Below, piece after piece: positions 1 to 12,375 of a stretch of DNA of 64,000 bases. The position numbers and the translations under genes were made by a program. This stretch comes from Gossypium raimondii. Its lineage: Eukaryota; Streptophyta; Magnoliopsida; Malvales; Malvaceae. Numbering within the stretch: the first letter of the stretch is position 1; every line of letters starts with the position of its first letter. Below the pieces are notes generated by a model. That model saw only the letters and a list, made by a program, of their open reading frames with translations, searched no databases and had not been told where the DNA came from. Location: positions 59,401,371 to 59,465,370 of the forward strand of contig NC_068567.1 in the NCBI RefSeq assembly GCF_025698545.1. Reading direction: 5' to 3'.

Positions 1-364
1 TTCATTTAGTCCCTTTAAATATTTAAAAATTTTAAATCAGTAAAGGTAAAATTGCACTTTGACTCCCCTAAAAATGATAAAAAATTGATTTAATATTTTA
101 AAAATTATAAAAATATAGACAATTTAATTTTAACCCCCTAAACTTTTTTCCTGGCTTTGCCCTTGTTTCGTATTAATTTCATATATATATAATATATTAT
201 AACATTAGATTATGACATATTCACGATATGAGTAAAATTATGTAACAAAATTTATGAAAAGTTAAAATGAAAATTAAATGTGATTTTAATTGAAATGGTA
301 AAGTTGAATTTATAAATGCAATTAGGTCTCCGATTCAAATTCCATCATCTATATGTATTTTTCT
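1..364. repeat. AT-rich dispersed repeat, no gene
   Basis: This AT-rich stretch has no credible coding sequence. Bases 1-175 resemble the reverse complement of 8300-8470: both carry a 'catttagtNcctttaaat' block, a region of the 'attgcactttgac' kind and a 'ggctttgccc'/'tacggctct' end. This suggests two diverged copies of one dispersed plant repeat. No terminal repeats or target duplication could be placed, so the class is unknown. Confidence 0.4.
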
Positions 365-493
365 ATATACTAGAACATACCCATAGCTCCTCCCCAACCC
401 ATAAATAGGAGGATAATGCGCTTCAGCACACTCGAACCCACGTCCTCTTACATTGGCAATAATGTCCATACTAATCAGGTTAAGACTCAATCA
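365..493 (-). repeat. tRNA-derived SINE copy, family 1
   Basis: Read on the minus strand it starts 'gattgagtctta' with a Pol III box A-like stretch. A box B-like 'gggttcgagtgtgc' follows, then a conserved body with 'cattatcctcctattt' and 'gggttggg'. The same layout recurs on the plus strand at 15863-16018 and 38728-38880, and a fragment of it lies at 671-706. The tRNA-derived SINE class is inferred from box A and box B; the family name is not known to me. Confidence 0.6.
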
Positions 494-670
494 ACGTCAG
501 TGTTTGTTTTTTAAATTGAAAGGGATGATTTTTTGTTTGTTTGTTTATTAAAAAATAAAGTGAGATTTTATTGATTTTGAACTTAATTAAGACATGATAT
601 TTTTTAAAATAGATTTCGGTGTTTATGGTTAAACCTATTAGTTTTCAATCATATAAGGTACTCATAATGG

Positions 671-706
671 GTCAACATGGGAGATAATGCGCTTCAGCGC
701 ACTCGA
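671..706 (-). repeat. SINE fragment, family 1 (box B region only)
   Basis: This short piece contains 'gataatgcgcttcagcgc' followed by 'actcgaaccca'. It matches the middle of the copy at 365-493 in the same orientation. The tRNA-like head and the tail are absent, so it is a truncated copy or a remnant of a local duplication. Confidence 0.45.
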
Positions 707-1083
707 ACCCATGTGATTTAAAATTAATACTAAACATATAAAAATTAACTCAGTTATAAAAATGTGATTCGACAAAGAAAGAACACATGTTAGGCTGTGG
801 ATTGGTTTGCAATTTTAAACTTAACAATGTTAAACTTAGGTACTATTTTATTTAATAGGAACATAAAATAAGTACCTAATTGAAACAAAAAAATATAGAT
901 ATCATATTGAACTTTCATGATAAATTCAGGTGTCATTTAATATATTAACCCTTATTATTACTAGTGTTAAGTGCCGCACTTGTGCTAGGGATTCATAATT
1001 TGATAAATTTTAAAATAAAATTTTAAATTATACATTATTAAAATTAAATTAAAAACATTAAATTAATACATTTTCTATGGCTA

Positions 1084-2438
1084 GTGTCGAAACCTTTTTG
1101 GGAAATCGGCTTTTTATTTTAAAATAAAAATGGGATTCGCCACCAATTACTTTTAAGAGGCATGATCGGGTCATCTCGTAATTTGATCATTTTAATAAGA
1201 GGTTTGGTTTATTAAAACAATATTTTTCGGTCTACAAAAATATAGAAAATGAGTTCGGGAGTTGGTTACACACGAGGAATGATTAACACCCTCATTGCGC
1301 CCAAGATTGGTACCTAGTTGATTACTTGGTGTCTTTAGTGTCGAAAATTGAAAATTTGAGGAGATTTTAAAATACGATCATTTGTTAAAATATTACTTAA
1401 TTAAATTAATTTGCGCGAAAAGAGACTTATTTTAAGTTAATCGAGAAGAAAGGATTACGTCCCATAAGTTAAGACATAATGCCTTGGATCCTTGAAAACG
1501 AGAATAAACGCTAAAAATTTTATTTTTTTTAAATATATTCAATTATCTCGATTTTAGAAAGAAATCATATTCCGTAAGTTAGAACATGACTTTTCTAAAT
1601 TCAAAATAATGAACATTGGCCTCGGTTTAAAAAAATTCATTTTATGCATTGTGCCAAGTTGAATATAAAATTTAAAGTACTGTGTATTTAGCTTATCTAG
1701 GCATAATATAAAAATACATAAATATGTTTAAAAACAATTCATGATGTAGTTATAGCAAAATAAAATAAAATAAAATGAAAACGCGTAAAATGAAACGATG
1801 ATATACGAAAAAATAAAAATATCATACTAGTAAATGATATAACCATAATAATAATAAAACACCAAATAATAACGATGACAATGATCATATTATGATCACC
1901 AATTCTAATATTAATTAAATAATAATATAAAATAAATAATTATAATAACGATAATAATAACAATAATACAATAACAACAAATGAGTAAATAAAATGCGTA
2001 AACAATCCATTTTAAATATATAAAGAGTAATAAATAAATAAATAAAATAATAAAATAATAATAATGATAAAGGCATAAAAATAATGCTTCAATAAAAGAA
2101 AATAAAAAATTATATATTAAAAAATAAGTAATAATAGATAAGTAAATAAGTAAATAAATAAATAAATAAAAGAATTAAAATAAACAAAGGACTTAATTGT
2201 AACTTAAATGAAATTAAAAGGGTAAATCAGAATGAAATAAAGGGGCCTAATTGTAATAAAATAACCAAATAAGGACTAGATCAAAATTTAAATGAAATTT
2301 AGGGGCGTAAATTGTAAAAAATAAAAAAAGAATAGGGGACCAAAATGAAACGCACTGAAATAAATAGGGACTAAATGGGAAAATATCCCAAAGCTCCTGG
2401 ACACGTGTCCTTCTCTAGAAGGTCAGCAGACTGAGGAC
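1084..2438 (+). mobile_element. LTR-like fossil segment, possibly Ty3/gypsy TAT type
   Basis: The segment opens with 'tgtcgaaacctttttggg' and runs through a low-complexity AAT/AAATA-rich tract. It ends in phrases of the 'ggactaaattgaaac' kind that are typical of long plant LTRs. Similar phrasing occurs at 56.5-57.6 kb inside the hAT element. No internal region, paired LTR or clear right edge was found. I recall such sequence from cotton Ty3/gypsy LTRs, so the family is tentative. It is an old, incomplete fossil. Confidence 0.4.
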
Positions 2439-2834
2439 TAAATTGAAACAATAAAAAAATTAAATGGTATAATTTCTAAAAGAAAAATAAATGTATTAGG
2501 ACCCAATTAAAACAACTTAAAAGGCATAAGGACTGAGAGTGAAATAGCCCATTTTTAAAAAAATACGCAGATCCCATTTTTTATATATATTGTGTTAGAA
2601 ATGTTTTTAAGAGAAATTCATGTCATCATTTTAATCGAAATGGTTAAATATATTAATTATTTGGACTAACTAATATAATTGTAAAAGTAGAAGACAAAAG
2701 TTGTCAAATTAAAATATAAAGACTAAGTCCCAAATGTGATTTTAGTAGGGATATCGAAATTGCAATTTTACCATTATCTTATAATGATTAAAGAAAAGAA
2801 AAAGGAGCCGTATCGTTTAGTTATTCCAAATAGT
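2439..2834. repeat. Duplicated block A, copy 1
   Basis: This block is matched at high similarity by 15181-15582, with scattered substitutions and small indels throughout. It starts at 'taaattgaaaca' and ends at 'ccaaatag'. It spans the apparent start of a possible copia-like LTR at 2593 and the flank before it, so the copies arose by segmental duplication and not by independent insertion. Confidence 0.75.
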
Positions 2835-3668
2835 TACCACACGTAATAATTTTGGTAATTATTATAAATTGTTTTAGAAAAGACTTAGTCCAACTTATTA
2901 GGCTAAAATATTTTTTGTTAAATAATAACTTTAAAAATACAGTAAAAATACTAAAATATTTTGATTATTTATTTTCATTCTTTTGGATTTTGTGCAATTA
3001 ATCTCGTGTTTATTATTGGACAAGAGATTGGATCAAATAAAATTATTTTTCAAGGATTCTTACGTGATCTATTTACCTTATATCTTGATATATGCAATTC
3101 AAGAATATATGCGTTGATTTTATGATTTTTGTATCATTCTATTAAGGATGATTGATTTAAGCAAATTAAAATGGACTTACTTTGGAGATTTTTTATTTAT
3201 TCGAACTTTACGGAGTATTTGTAAAGCCTTTTATGAGATTTTGATTGTAATTGATCTTTATATTAACAAGTCTTAAACACTTATATATTTGAAGTTTGTG
3301 CAAGTTAGAACTAACCATAGTTGATAGAACTTACTTGTTCACTGCGGAATTTGTAATTGAGAATTTATTGAGAGTGTAAAACAAATTTGTTACTTGGTTT
3401 TATAACTATAAGTTTGTAGGGGAAGAATTTAGAGGTAAGTGATCTAGATCTTCAACCACAAAAGTGAAGTTATTATGCGAGATGTGATAAAGACTTACAT
3501 CACTTGTTGTATTGGGATTAAAAATAACGGATTTACTCACTCAAACATAGGAAAATTGAATTGCATAAACAAACTTTTATCTTTTGTTTTTGTTTTGTTT
3601 TATGCAATGCTATCAGGAGTATTCACTTCCACTATCACTTCGATTACGCATTTTATTTTTCTTAAACA
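2593..3668 (+). mobile_element. Possible solo LTR, copia-like
   Basis: It begins 'tgttagaaatg', as many plant copia LTRs do. It contains a transcript-like region ending near 'tcttcaaccac' and closes with a pyrimidine/AT-rich stretch ending in 'cttaaaca'. No matching target duplication was seen and no internal domain is present. A truncated copy of its left third sits at 15325-15582. It is a fossil of uncertain boundaries. Confidence 0.3.
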
Positions 3669-3750
3669 ATTATCGGTTATAGATTCAGGTCAAAAAAGTC
3701 TTAATATACTCAAATTTTATTCGCTAAATAGCTTGAGCTCGAGGTGAAAC

Positions 3751-3995
3751 CTTAATCAGCTTATCAGTTTATTCAGTTTGAATACTCAAAATAAAAAATT
3801 GAATCGAAAATTATTTTAATTTATTCTGTTTATTTTGTTAATTTAACCAAAATTTTGTAGCGGGCACAAATTAAAATTAAAAACACATTCCCAGAAAGGG
3901 AAAAAAATGTGTATGATTTTTAAAGGGCGGAGATAGGGGCATAGGCTTGTTAGGTAATTAATTATTTTGGAACGTTTAAAGTTTTAGCCTTTTAG
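3751..3995. repeat. Duplicated block A2, copy 1
   Basis: The sequence from 'cttaatcagcttatcag' to 'gttttagccttttag' is repeated at 16072-16305 with few differences. In this copy AT-rich DNA leading to the solo LTR follows. In the other copy the plant mobile domain element starts exactly at the breakpoint. No gene is seen here or in 3996-4813. Confidence 0.75.
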
Positions 3996-4813
3996 GTAAT
4001 CATTTCTTTTAAAGGTTAAATTGTACTAAATCTAATATATTTACTTTTTATACTTTAATTTTATTAATTTTATTTTGTATATTATTCTAATTTTAAAATT
4101 TTAATCTTCACCAAACGATAACTATTAAATTCATTAAATCAAGTTATGTTATTTCCAAAATTTGATGCACCAAGCATATTATCATATATGTAGTGTTACG
4201 TTAAGGTATTATTTCCACATTTTACTCATTAAAAATGCAATTAATGGATTAATGACTAACATTTGTGTCAAGACTGAAATTTCAAATTTAAAAGGCATAA
4301 GAACTTAGAATGATCCAATTGGAGAATATGTACAAAATCTACAACTGTTTGCATTGTACATGACTAGTAATTGAATTTAACCAAACAAATTGAATTGCTA
4401 CTGTTTGGGGTAGAATTAAAATTTCAAAAGTACAGGGACTAAAATTGATCAAATTTAAAAAAAACAAATTTTACAACTTTTGTAAATTACAAGTAAACTT
4501 TAACATTTTAAAACGTTTATATATTAATGTTTAGTGAACATTTGAAACTTTTTTACTTAAAATAAATAGTTAAAAATTTTAAATTTACATCAAATTTGAC
4601 ATGTATAATATATATGAATGAAATATGATAGTTGGATCATTAAAATATATCGTATAAAAATATACAAAAGGGTGTAAAACTACTAGTTTAGCGGTGTAAG
4701 TAGATCTTACCCCCTAAAAATATATCATTTTTGAAAAAAAATCAAAACAAATAAAATGGGCGAATTTAAAATGGGCTTAGATTAACCATTTATAAATATG
4801 GACGGATTCAAAT

Positions 4814-7800
4814 TGTAACACCCCTAGCTCATCTTGATCGTCGAGACTGAGCTGCAGAATGCTCCATTACAAAATGGAACAGTTATAGACATTTAATAGA
4901 TAATTCAAATAAAAATTCATTATTTATCATGATATAAGTTATTCAGAACAAATTTAAACCTTTTCCGAGCTTAATACGAGTTTGCGTGAGCTTTAAAGTT
5001 AACTCGGGATCGAATAATGACAAAACCGCAAAGATTTCAAAAGTTCAAAACGACGTCGTGACGTGAGGGAGTTCCTCGTCATGACGTCGCCAAAACAATT
5101 TATCACTGCATGGTGTCGATCCACTTGACGTCGCAATGTCATTCACTGTTTGGCCTCGTTAAGACGACGAAGTTCATCGTCTCAACATGACATTACAGGC
5201 ATTTTCTCATCAGGACGACCACTATATGTCATCGTGACGTGAATTATGTTTTTGGTACATTAAGTTCATTTGATTCTTGCTTCAAATCAAGGTCCCTTTA
5301 GATGGGCAGTGCGTTTACCTGCGGTTAGTGTAAAAATAGTGGTGGTGGTGAGATTAGACACTGTAGTATGAGACAAAAATAAAACTAAACGCACCGCAAT
5401 GGAGATAAACACCCATCCAAAAGGGCCCTCAACCATTCAATTAGGCTAAAGAAATGCTTTTAACATAACATATAATCACATAATCAATCCACGAAACCAA
5501 TGTCACATTTTGCACCAATTCACAGCAAGTGTACACAAATCATTCCAAACCATTTCGTCTACTTAAGCCATTTCATGTCACTTAACTTTTCAAAACAATA
5601 AGTTGACTTAAGCATACCAAACTCATTATATTTGTCAATCCATATGAGCATGTCACTATGCCAAAACTATAAACATGAACAAATCATATTACCATAAGTT
5701 ACTATACGTGTTCAAGGTCAACTAAGTCTTACAAATAAGTAACATTTCATACAACTTGACACTCCTAAGTACATGCCACATATAACCAAGTTCAACAACT
5801 AAAAGTCCACTGAATTAGGAGATGGATAGTGTAAGCTCTTCGAGGATTCAATCGACACATTCTGAAGCCAAAATCTACAGAAATAGGAAAAGCAACGGGG
5901 TAAGCATTACAGGATGCTTAGTAAGCTTATATGAATATAAACAGTTAACTTAACTCATATAATAAGTACATAGGTTAAACTAATGTGTATAGCCAAAATT
6001 TACCTAATATATCAAAACATAATCACAAAACAATGAGCTTGATTCATATTCGATTACATAAGTATGCTCAAACTTGTTATCAAATCCTTTACTTTTCCAT
6101 ACTTGATCATTTAGTTCGTAACACATAATTTCCCTTTTCATATCATATAAGTTACCCGATGAAACATCGTAAAAGAACTCAATACACTGGTATCAATCTC
6201 GTTTGATGCTTGTCCGAGCTAAACATATATATATCCATTTGTGTCAAGTTACCTGTCTAGGCTAAACCTTTTATTGGCACGTCAAGTAGCTTGGCCAAAG
6301 TTGTAATGTATAGGTTAGGTTACCCGTTCGGACTAAACCTTTAAACGACCTCGGGTTGCTCGTCCGAGTTGAATATATATTAGTGTCAGGTTACCCGTCC
6401 GGGCTAAACCTTTATTGATACATTAGATAGTTGGCCAAAGTTGTATATACATGTAAGATTACACGTCTGGGCTAAACCTATAAAACGACATTAGGTACTT
6501 ACTTGTCCGAGCTAAACCTGTGTCACATGTATCTTTGAGTCTGCAATAAATGTTGGATCTCAAAATCATCAAAAATAAACATGTAATCATGTATACAATA
6601 CATTAACAAGGTTTCATCGGGGGTAATTCCATCATGTAAGTTCATATTCAACTCTTTACAATTCAGTCCAAATCTCACAATTTAGTACTAAGTTATAATT
6701 AATTCAAAATTTAACAAAACATACATATGTCCATAATATAATATCCATAAGGATTAAAACATAATTACACCATATGAACTTACTTGGGAAAAACAACAAT
6801 CGATAAGGTGTCAAAGACTAATCCGCAATTTTTCTTTTTCTACGAATATCCTCCGATTGGTTTAAATCTCAATCTAAATCATAATTTAATTCAATTATCA
6901 ATCCCAAACATCATTTAACAGCATACTATAGCTACATATTAGTTTAATTTCATTTTAGATTTCCTTCAAGTTTTACATTTTATTCAATTTAGTCCCTAAA
7001 ATTGAATTTGCCATAACTTTCAAATTTGAGTTTCGATTTCAAAACGATCCCAATTTAATCCTTATATAGCTCTCTAATATCTAAAATTACATAAATTTAA
7101 ACTTAATTTGAAAATATTTACACTTTAATCCCTATGTTCAAAACTAACAACTTTCACTTTACAAATTAGTCCTTTTTCATATCTAAGCTTAAAATCTATC
7201 AGTTTAGTAACAAAAGTTTCAAGATTCAACAATGGAAACTTTTATAAACTTTAACAGTTTTGGAAAATAGCCCCTAGGTTAGCTAAATCAAGCTTCTAGG
7301 ATCTCAAAAACATAAAAATTACAAAAAAAAAAAAGACTTGAAATCTCTTACCAATTTGAAGAACAAAGCTTGAAAAATTAAAGAAACCTTTCTTTCTCCC
7401 TTGGATGGTAATGGAGATGAAAATAGATGGAAGATGATAATTTTTTGTTTTAATTTAACTTATAAAGCTTAGTAAAATATTAAATATTAAGATCTTTTAG
7501 TTTAATCTTAATTAATCTATTATTAATCATGTTTAACTCTTTTAATATGCATGACAACATCATCATCCACCAAATATTACTAAACATTGGTCTAATTGCT
7601 TAATTAATCCCTTGACAACTTAAAATCTATAGAGATTAACTTTTACAACTTTTACGATTTAGTCTTTGTACCTTAATTTAACTATTTATTCAAATAAATA
7701 ATTGTACCAAAATTCAATATGATGCTAAAATAGTCTCATAAATATTAAATAATAATATTAATGACTCGATCATCGAAAAACAAGATTTTAAAACCACTAT

Positions 7801-7831
7801 TTTCGATACCACTGAAAAATAGATTGTTACA
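4814..7831 (-). mobile_element. Solo LTR of a Ty3/gypsy (Tekay/Del-like) element, about 3 kb
   Basis: The ends are complementary, TGTAAC at 4814 and GTTACA ending at 7831. The flanking 5-mers are CAAAT and CGAAT, a target duplication with one mismatch. The length suits the long LTRs of Tekay/Del chromoviruses. Its right part (6724-7831) recurs at 21331-22412 beside minus-strand gypsy pol sequence, which sets the orientation as minus. No internal region adjoins it, so it looks like a solo LTR left by LTR-LTR recombination. It is an old fossil. Confidence 0.65.
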
Positions 7832-8787
7832 CGAATAAAATTTTAGATCGATATTTCAAGAAGGATATGTTAATATAAAAATCAACTATGCTTTTTTTTT
7901 ATAAAACAACTTTGAACGTTATGAATATACGAACTATAATCCAAACAACTTTCTTCTTCGATCTTCGACATTGACCGTCAATTCAACTTGGATCTAAGGT
8001 ATGTTCTTCTACTCGTTGATGCATATTCAACTCACTGATAGTCAAATCGTTGCTTAGAGTTTACTAGCGAAACTTTAAAAAAAACTTAACAACCTAGTGA
8101 CTTAAATAAAAACTTTTGAATAATTCAGTGACAATTTCGTAACTTTTTGAAGTTAAGTGACCAAAACGTAAACCAAAAGTTTAGTGAAATTGGGTGTAGT
8201 TTACCCTTCTTTTTTCGTATATACGTTAGATCCAAATTATTCATTTGATAAGTATAAATATGTTTAAAATAATTTGATCAATGTTTTAAATATACTAACT
8301 AGGACAGAGCTAGAAATTTGTTTTAAAAGGGCTAGAAATGAATTATAAGTTTTAGAGAGTCCAAAGTGTAATTTACACTAACTTATAATTTAACAAAATT
8401 TAAAGGTACTAAATGAGAGATTTATCATTAGGGGGACAGGCCCCTACTTGTCCCCTTGTCTACGGCTCTAATACTAACAAAATGACCTAATTTAATGATA
8501 TTAACACTCTAAGAAGTTAATAAGAATAATTAAAGTTTGAAGCCTAATTAAGAATTTAAACTAGAGAGGGTGTTTGTTGCAATTAACCCTGTTTTAAAAA
8601 AGTCTTCTACACTGTTGGTTGGAAATAAAGCATCAAACTGAGCCTTTTGTAATGAAAACAACATGTATATATTCAAAAAGAGAGAAAAAAAAAACATGTA
8701 TACACACACACACATATCTATATTATGTAAGAAACTGGTAACCTAACCTAAACAAAGAATTGCACATATGACAACAATAATCATTAG
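7832..8787. repeat. Intergenic repeats, including a MULE-type terminal segment
   Basis: Bases 7832-7860 are shared with 22413-22441, just outside the duplicated LTR. Bases about 7915-8215, read in reverse, carry 'gggtaaactacaccca', 'acgttttggtcacttaac' and 'gtcactaggttgttaag'. They match the plus-strand segment at 11115-11460, so the two form an inverted pair of one non-autonomous family. Bases about 8300-8470 resemble 1-175 in reverse. No gene is present. Confidence 0.5.
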
Positions 8788-8899
8788 CTACAAGTATCCA
8801 ATGGAAGCAGCCAACGTAGAAAAATTTTTGCAATGGGCAGTGGAGGGGTTACAGTTGGAGATTTCAACTAACAAAAAGTAAACTACAAAAGCCTCAAAC

Positions 8900-9244
8900 A
8901 TGTCTATTAAGTCCACACCTCCATCATCTGCCTCTCCTACCTTCTCTGCAACTTCCATGGCTGAAACCAAGAGGATCTTCACTTTCCTGCTAAGGTTCAT
9001 AGCCTTTTGCACCACACTTTCAGCTGTTATTATAATGATTTCTAGCCGTCAAAGAGCTACTGTTTTGGTGTTCTCGTTTGAAGCTAAATACTCGGATACA
9101 CCAGCTTTTAAGTGAGTCATTTTCTTTCTGGTGGAGGGTGCCCACAAAGGGCAATCATCCCCACTCTTTTGATGTTAATGTGTGACTGAAAACTTGTTGT
9201 ATTTGTAGGTACTTTGTTATTGTAAATGCAATAGTAATACAATA
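8900..9244 (+). pseudogene. CASP-like (CASPL) membrane protein, 3'-truncated
   Basis: Exon 1 (8900-9113) encodes a serine/threonine-rich N-terminus, a first membrane span around 'FLLRFIAFCTTLSAVIIMIS' and the family's 'TPAFK' turn. A short intron (gtgag to tgtag) leads to exon 2 at about 9209, which continues 'YFVIVNAI', as CASPL proteins do after TPAFK. It then reads a stop within three codons, where AT-rich DNA begins. CASP-like proteins are four-span plasma membrane proteins related to the Casparian strip scaffold; spans two to four are missing here. Two family-specific blocks joined across a proper intron make the identity firm. The gene looks cut by an insertion or deletion near 9235 and is probably non-functional. 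Confidence 0.75.
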
Positions 9245-9412
9245 ATAATACAAATTATAAATAATATATGTTTGATAAAAATAGAATTAAAATTAACTAA
9301 ACACAAAAATATCAAAATATATCTAAATCTAAATCAAAATAAATTTAAACAAAACACACCCAAAATAAAATTAAAATAAAAACTAGCTAAAAATGTCAAC
9401 TTTTACTACCCC

Positions 9413-10622
9413 CAGCATGATTAAAACAGCTGAAATATATAGGTCCACCAATGGTACTAACCCACAAAGTGATTAAATTTCATGTGAATATTAAACTTCA
9501 CTCACCACCACTGCCTCTTTCTTGGTTTCATGTTTGGACTGAAAAGTACCTTAATTTCCTTTGCATTTGCCCTCAATTAAATTATATGACAATTCAACTA
9601 AGTTCCCATTGCACCAATCACATTAATAGCTTATAACTTCGGATAATAACATTTATACGAGTGATTGATTAATTTTTTTCAATCAATTCGGTCAAAATCA
9701 ATTATTTCAATTTAATCGGTTTAATCAATAACCAATGGGCTATCTTGCTAGACTCGCAAGGCTTCAACTACTCACCTAGGTTTTAAGAAATTTGTTTAGT
9801 CTATAAATGGACTAAAATTTTGCACAACTCAATGTAGGTCCCATTGGATTGGAGCTTGAATCATTAATAGACTCAAGAGGATTTCCATCACCCGTTTTTG
9901 CTTCAAAAATCCTTTTGGGAGCACGTCAACATCTCAATACAACTTTTAAATTATTTATAATTTTCACAATGAAAGTTAAATTGTTTTAGGAGGTGAAAAT
10001 TGAATTATAAATTTTTATATTATTATTATTTTAAAGGAATTAAATAAAAATATTTTTATTTTGTGAGATAGAGTATAAGCCTATTATATATTAATTTTTA
10101 TTTTTTTATTTGAAAAATTTTCACTAAGAAGTTTTCTCCTTTCTATATTCACCTTTGGTAATCTATTTAATCTATAAAACGATGTTCGAACTTTTATCTT
10201 TAATATAATTGAATTAACAAGGAAATAATATTACATTTATGTTTGAATTGATATATATATATATATATATATAGTCTAATAATGGAAATTAGGGGTGTTT
10301 ATTCGGTTAACCGACCCGAAATAATATTAATCGAATTAATCGACCTTTCAAAATTTTTAACCGTTAACCGAACCGAAATTTTTTCAAAAAAAATTAACCG
10401 AACCGAAATTTTTTCGGTTAATTCGGTCGGTTAACCGAATTAACCGAAAATTATATATTTTTTATTTTTGGTTAAAAATTAACCGAATTAACCGAATTAA
10501 CCGAATTGAATCACTACATAATTAAATTATTTTTAGACTTTTAGACTTTAGTTTTAGTTTTAGAATTTTATTTTTATTTATTAAATTATTTGTAATTTTT
10601 ATGATTGGGTTGGGTTGGGTTG
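9413..10622. repeat. Duplicated block B, copy 1
   Basis: The block runs from 'agcatgattaaaac' into the hAT-type MITE and is matched by 18748-19984. The second copy has a 13-bp insertion near 18903, a shorter TA microsatellite and a few base changes. Both copies share the same MITE at the same position, so the MITE inserted before the duplication. No coding potential is seen in the host part. Confidence 0.8.
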
Positions 10623-10875
10623 AATACTTGGGTTTGGATTGGGTTTAGGTGAATAGTGGGCCTATTTATATATTATAATTTTATTTATTAATTTTTCGGT
10701 TAAACCGAAAAAATTCTGTTAACCGACCGGTTTCGAACCTAATTAACCGTTAACCGAAAAATTAAAAAATAATTAACCGACTCCCGATCGAAAAAAATCG
10801 ATTAACCGACCGATTAACCGAATTCGATCAGTTAACCGAATTTTTTCGGTTTTACCCGAATTTTGCACACCCCTA
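10290..10875. mobile_element. hAT-type MITE, complete, with 8-bp target duplication
   Basis: The terminal inverted repeats are TAGGGGTGT and ACACCCCTA. The flanking 8-mers ATGGAAAT (10282-10289) and ATGTAAAT (10876-10883) differ at one base. TAGGGGTG-type ends with an 8-bp duplication mark the hAT superfamily. The body consists of many 'ttaaccgaatt'/'ttcggttaa' repeats in both orientations and has no coding capacity. A truncated copy lies at 19628-19984 inside duplicated block B. Confidence 0.75.
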
Positions 10876-10883
10876 ATGTAAAT

Positions 10884-12060
10884 ATGTTTGGACCCCATTT
10901 TCAACCTTAAGCTTATTGCATGGTCACGAAGTTATCAAGATTAAGGTTACATCATGGAAGAAAATATTTAAGGTTAGGTTATTTATTATTTTCTATGACA
11001 TGATGTCGACATTATTGTCTTACCATTTCACTTTTATTTTTTTTTATCTATTTAATTTTTTTATAACTTTACATCATGCATGGTTTATTTGATTTTCTTA
11101 CCTATACTTTTTTTATTCTTTGGGCAAATTACACTTAATATTGTTATTAAATTACTACTAAGTTTATGTTTTGGTCATTTAACTTTAAAAAATTACAAAA
11201 TAGTTATTAAACTATTTGAAAGTTTTTATTTCAATCACTGAACTATTCAGACAGTTTTATTTAAGGCATTGATCTGTTAAGTTTTTTTTGTCAAAACAGT
11301 CCGACTAGTAATCTCCAAGAGGCAATACAACGATCGGCTCGATAGATCAGTACCCAATGATGAGTAGAATAACATACCTAAGATTCAAGTCGATCTGACG
11401 ATTAATGTCAAAAATCGAAGATAAAAGAGAAGTAGAAGTGATTTTTTTAGTGTAAATGGTACAAATAAAGAAGGTCAACAATAGCGATTTTAACCGTTCA
11501 ATGATTTAATACTTTACTGTCATGCCTTGACCTTAATTTTGATCTTAAAAATTTTAATCCACTTAAACTTAAACCTGAAAATTAATTGTATACCCTATCC
11601 CGATCCAACTTGGCCCAAGTTCAAACCTTTTCTTTTGAAATTGTGATTAATTATTTAAAAAAATTGGCACCACTTCCCATTGGTTTTGATGTGTTCATTT
11701 TTTTTTGTTCAACACTGAAATTGTTGTGTTCATGGTTTACTTTTGGAGCTATTGTTATTTTCAATAAAGATCATGCTAAACATGATTTGGGAAAATAAAT
11801 TTTAAAAAAATTAGTGTGAAATGGGAGTAAAGGTGATAAAATGAAGTTGATAGTGATAGATTTTAAAGATTTTTAACCTATTTAATATTAAATATGTAGA
11901 AGGGTAAATTTATAAATATCTTAAGGCAGGGCGGGGTGGTTTCACGCTAAACTCAATCCAATAATTTTATGAAATTAATCTATCTCGCCTCAAAACTCAA
12001 TTTAAAGAAAACGACCCTAAGATCAACTCGGAACTCGTGGATTTTAAGTTTTTTTGCCAT
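10884..12060. repeat. Intergenic DNA with MULE-type terminal segment (about 11115-11460)
   Basis: Bases 11115-11460 carry 'gggcaaattacact', 'ttttggtcatttaac' and 'tgttaagttttttttgtc'. They match the reverse complement of about 7915-8215. This is a dispersed non-autonomous repeat without coding sequence. The rest is AT-rich DNA in which I recognise nothing; the short open frame at 11586-11798 shows no domain. Confidence 0.45.
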
Positions 12061-12234
12061 ATCTAGAGGAGAGTAGGGATGTTCAAACATAGATAAACTT
12101 TATTGACAAAAGAAGAGAAGCCATATAACTCTCTTCAGTAATAAACATCACAAAGTATGCACAACCAATGGGAAACTATGTAACACAATCAATAATATCA
12201 TAAAATGTTTTTCAAATAGGATAGAAGATTCAAT

Positions 12235-12375
12235 GTGATATGGCCACAATGAGGAAGAACAGTAATGAGAGTGTCAATTTGGTTATGGTGCTTCTATTCG
12301 ATGATGATGATGGTGATCCATCTTCCTCTGAGGATGGTTGATGGGTGTCGAATCCACCAATATAAACCTACACCT
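12235..12375 (-). other. Possible last exon with GPI-anchor signal, displaced from the LTP gene
   Basis: On the minus strand, after an acceptor-like 'ggtgtag', one frame reads a Ser-rich stretch with 'SPSSSSNRST', then a hydrophobic end around 'TLSLLFFLIVAIS', then His and stop. That is the layout of a C-terminal GPI-anchor signal: small residues, then a hydrophobic tail with nothing after it. It lies downstream on the same strand as the lipid-transfer protein exons at 14165-14941, which lack such a tail. Repeat DNA separates the two. The link is inference from order and composition; it could be the end of another GPI protein. Confidence 0.35.

Noticed and set aside
3475-3747. 90-residue plus-strand frame
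   Set aside because: It falls in the end of the possible copia-like LTR, has no start context and shows no domain.
8788-9015. 75-residue minus-strand frame
   Set aside because: It overlaps the CASP-like exon in antisense. The plus strand has family-specific motifs and a matching intron, the minus strand none.
9451-9636. 61-residue frame repeated at 18784-18984
   Set aside because: It recurs only because block B is duplicated. The second copy has a 13-bp insertion, which is not a multiple of three, and no domain is seen.
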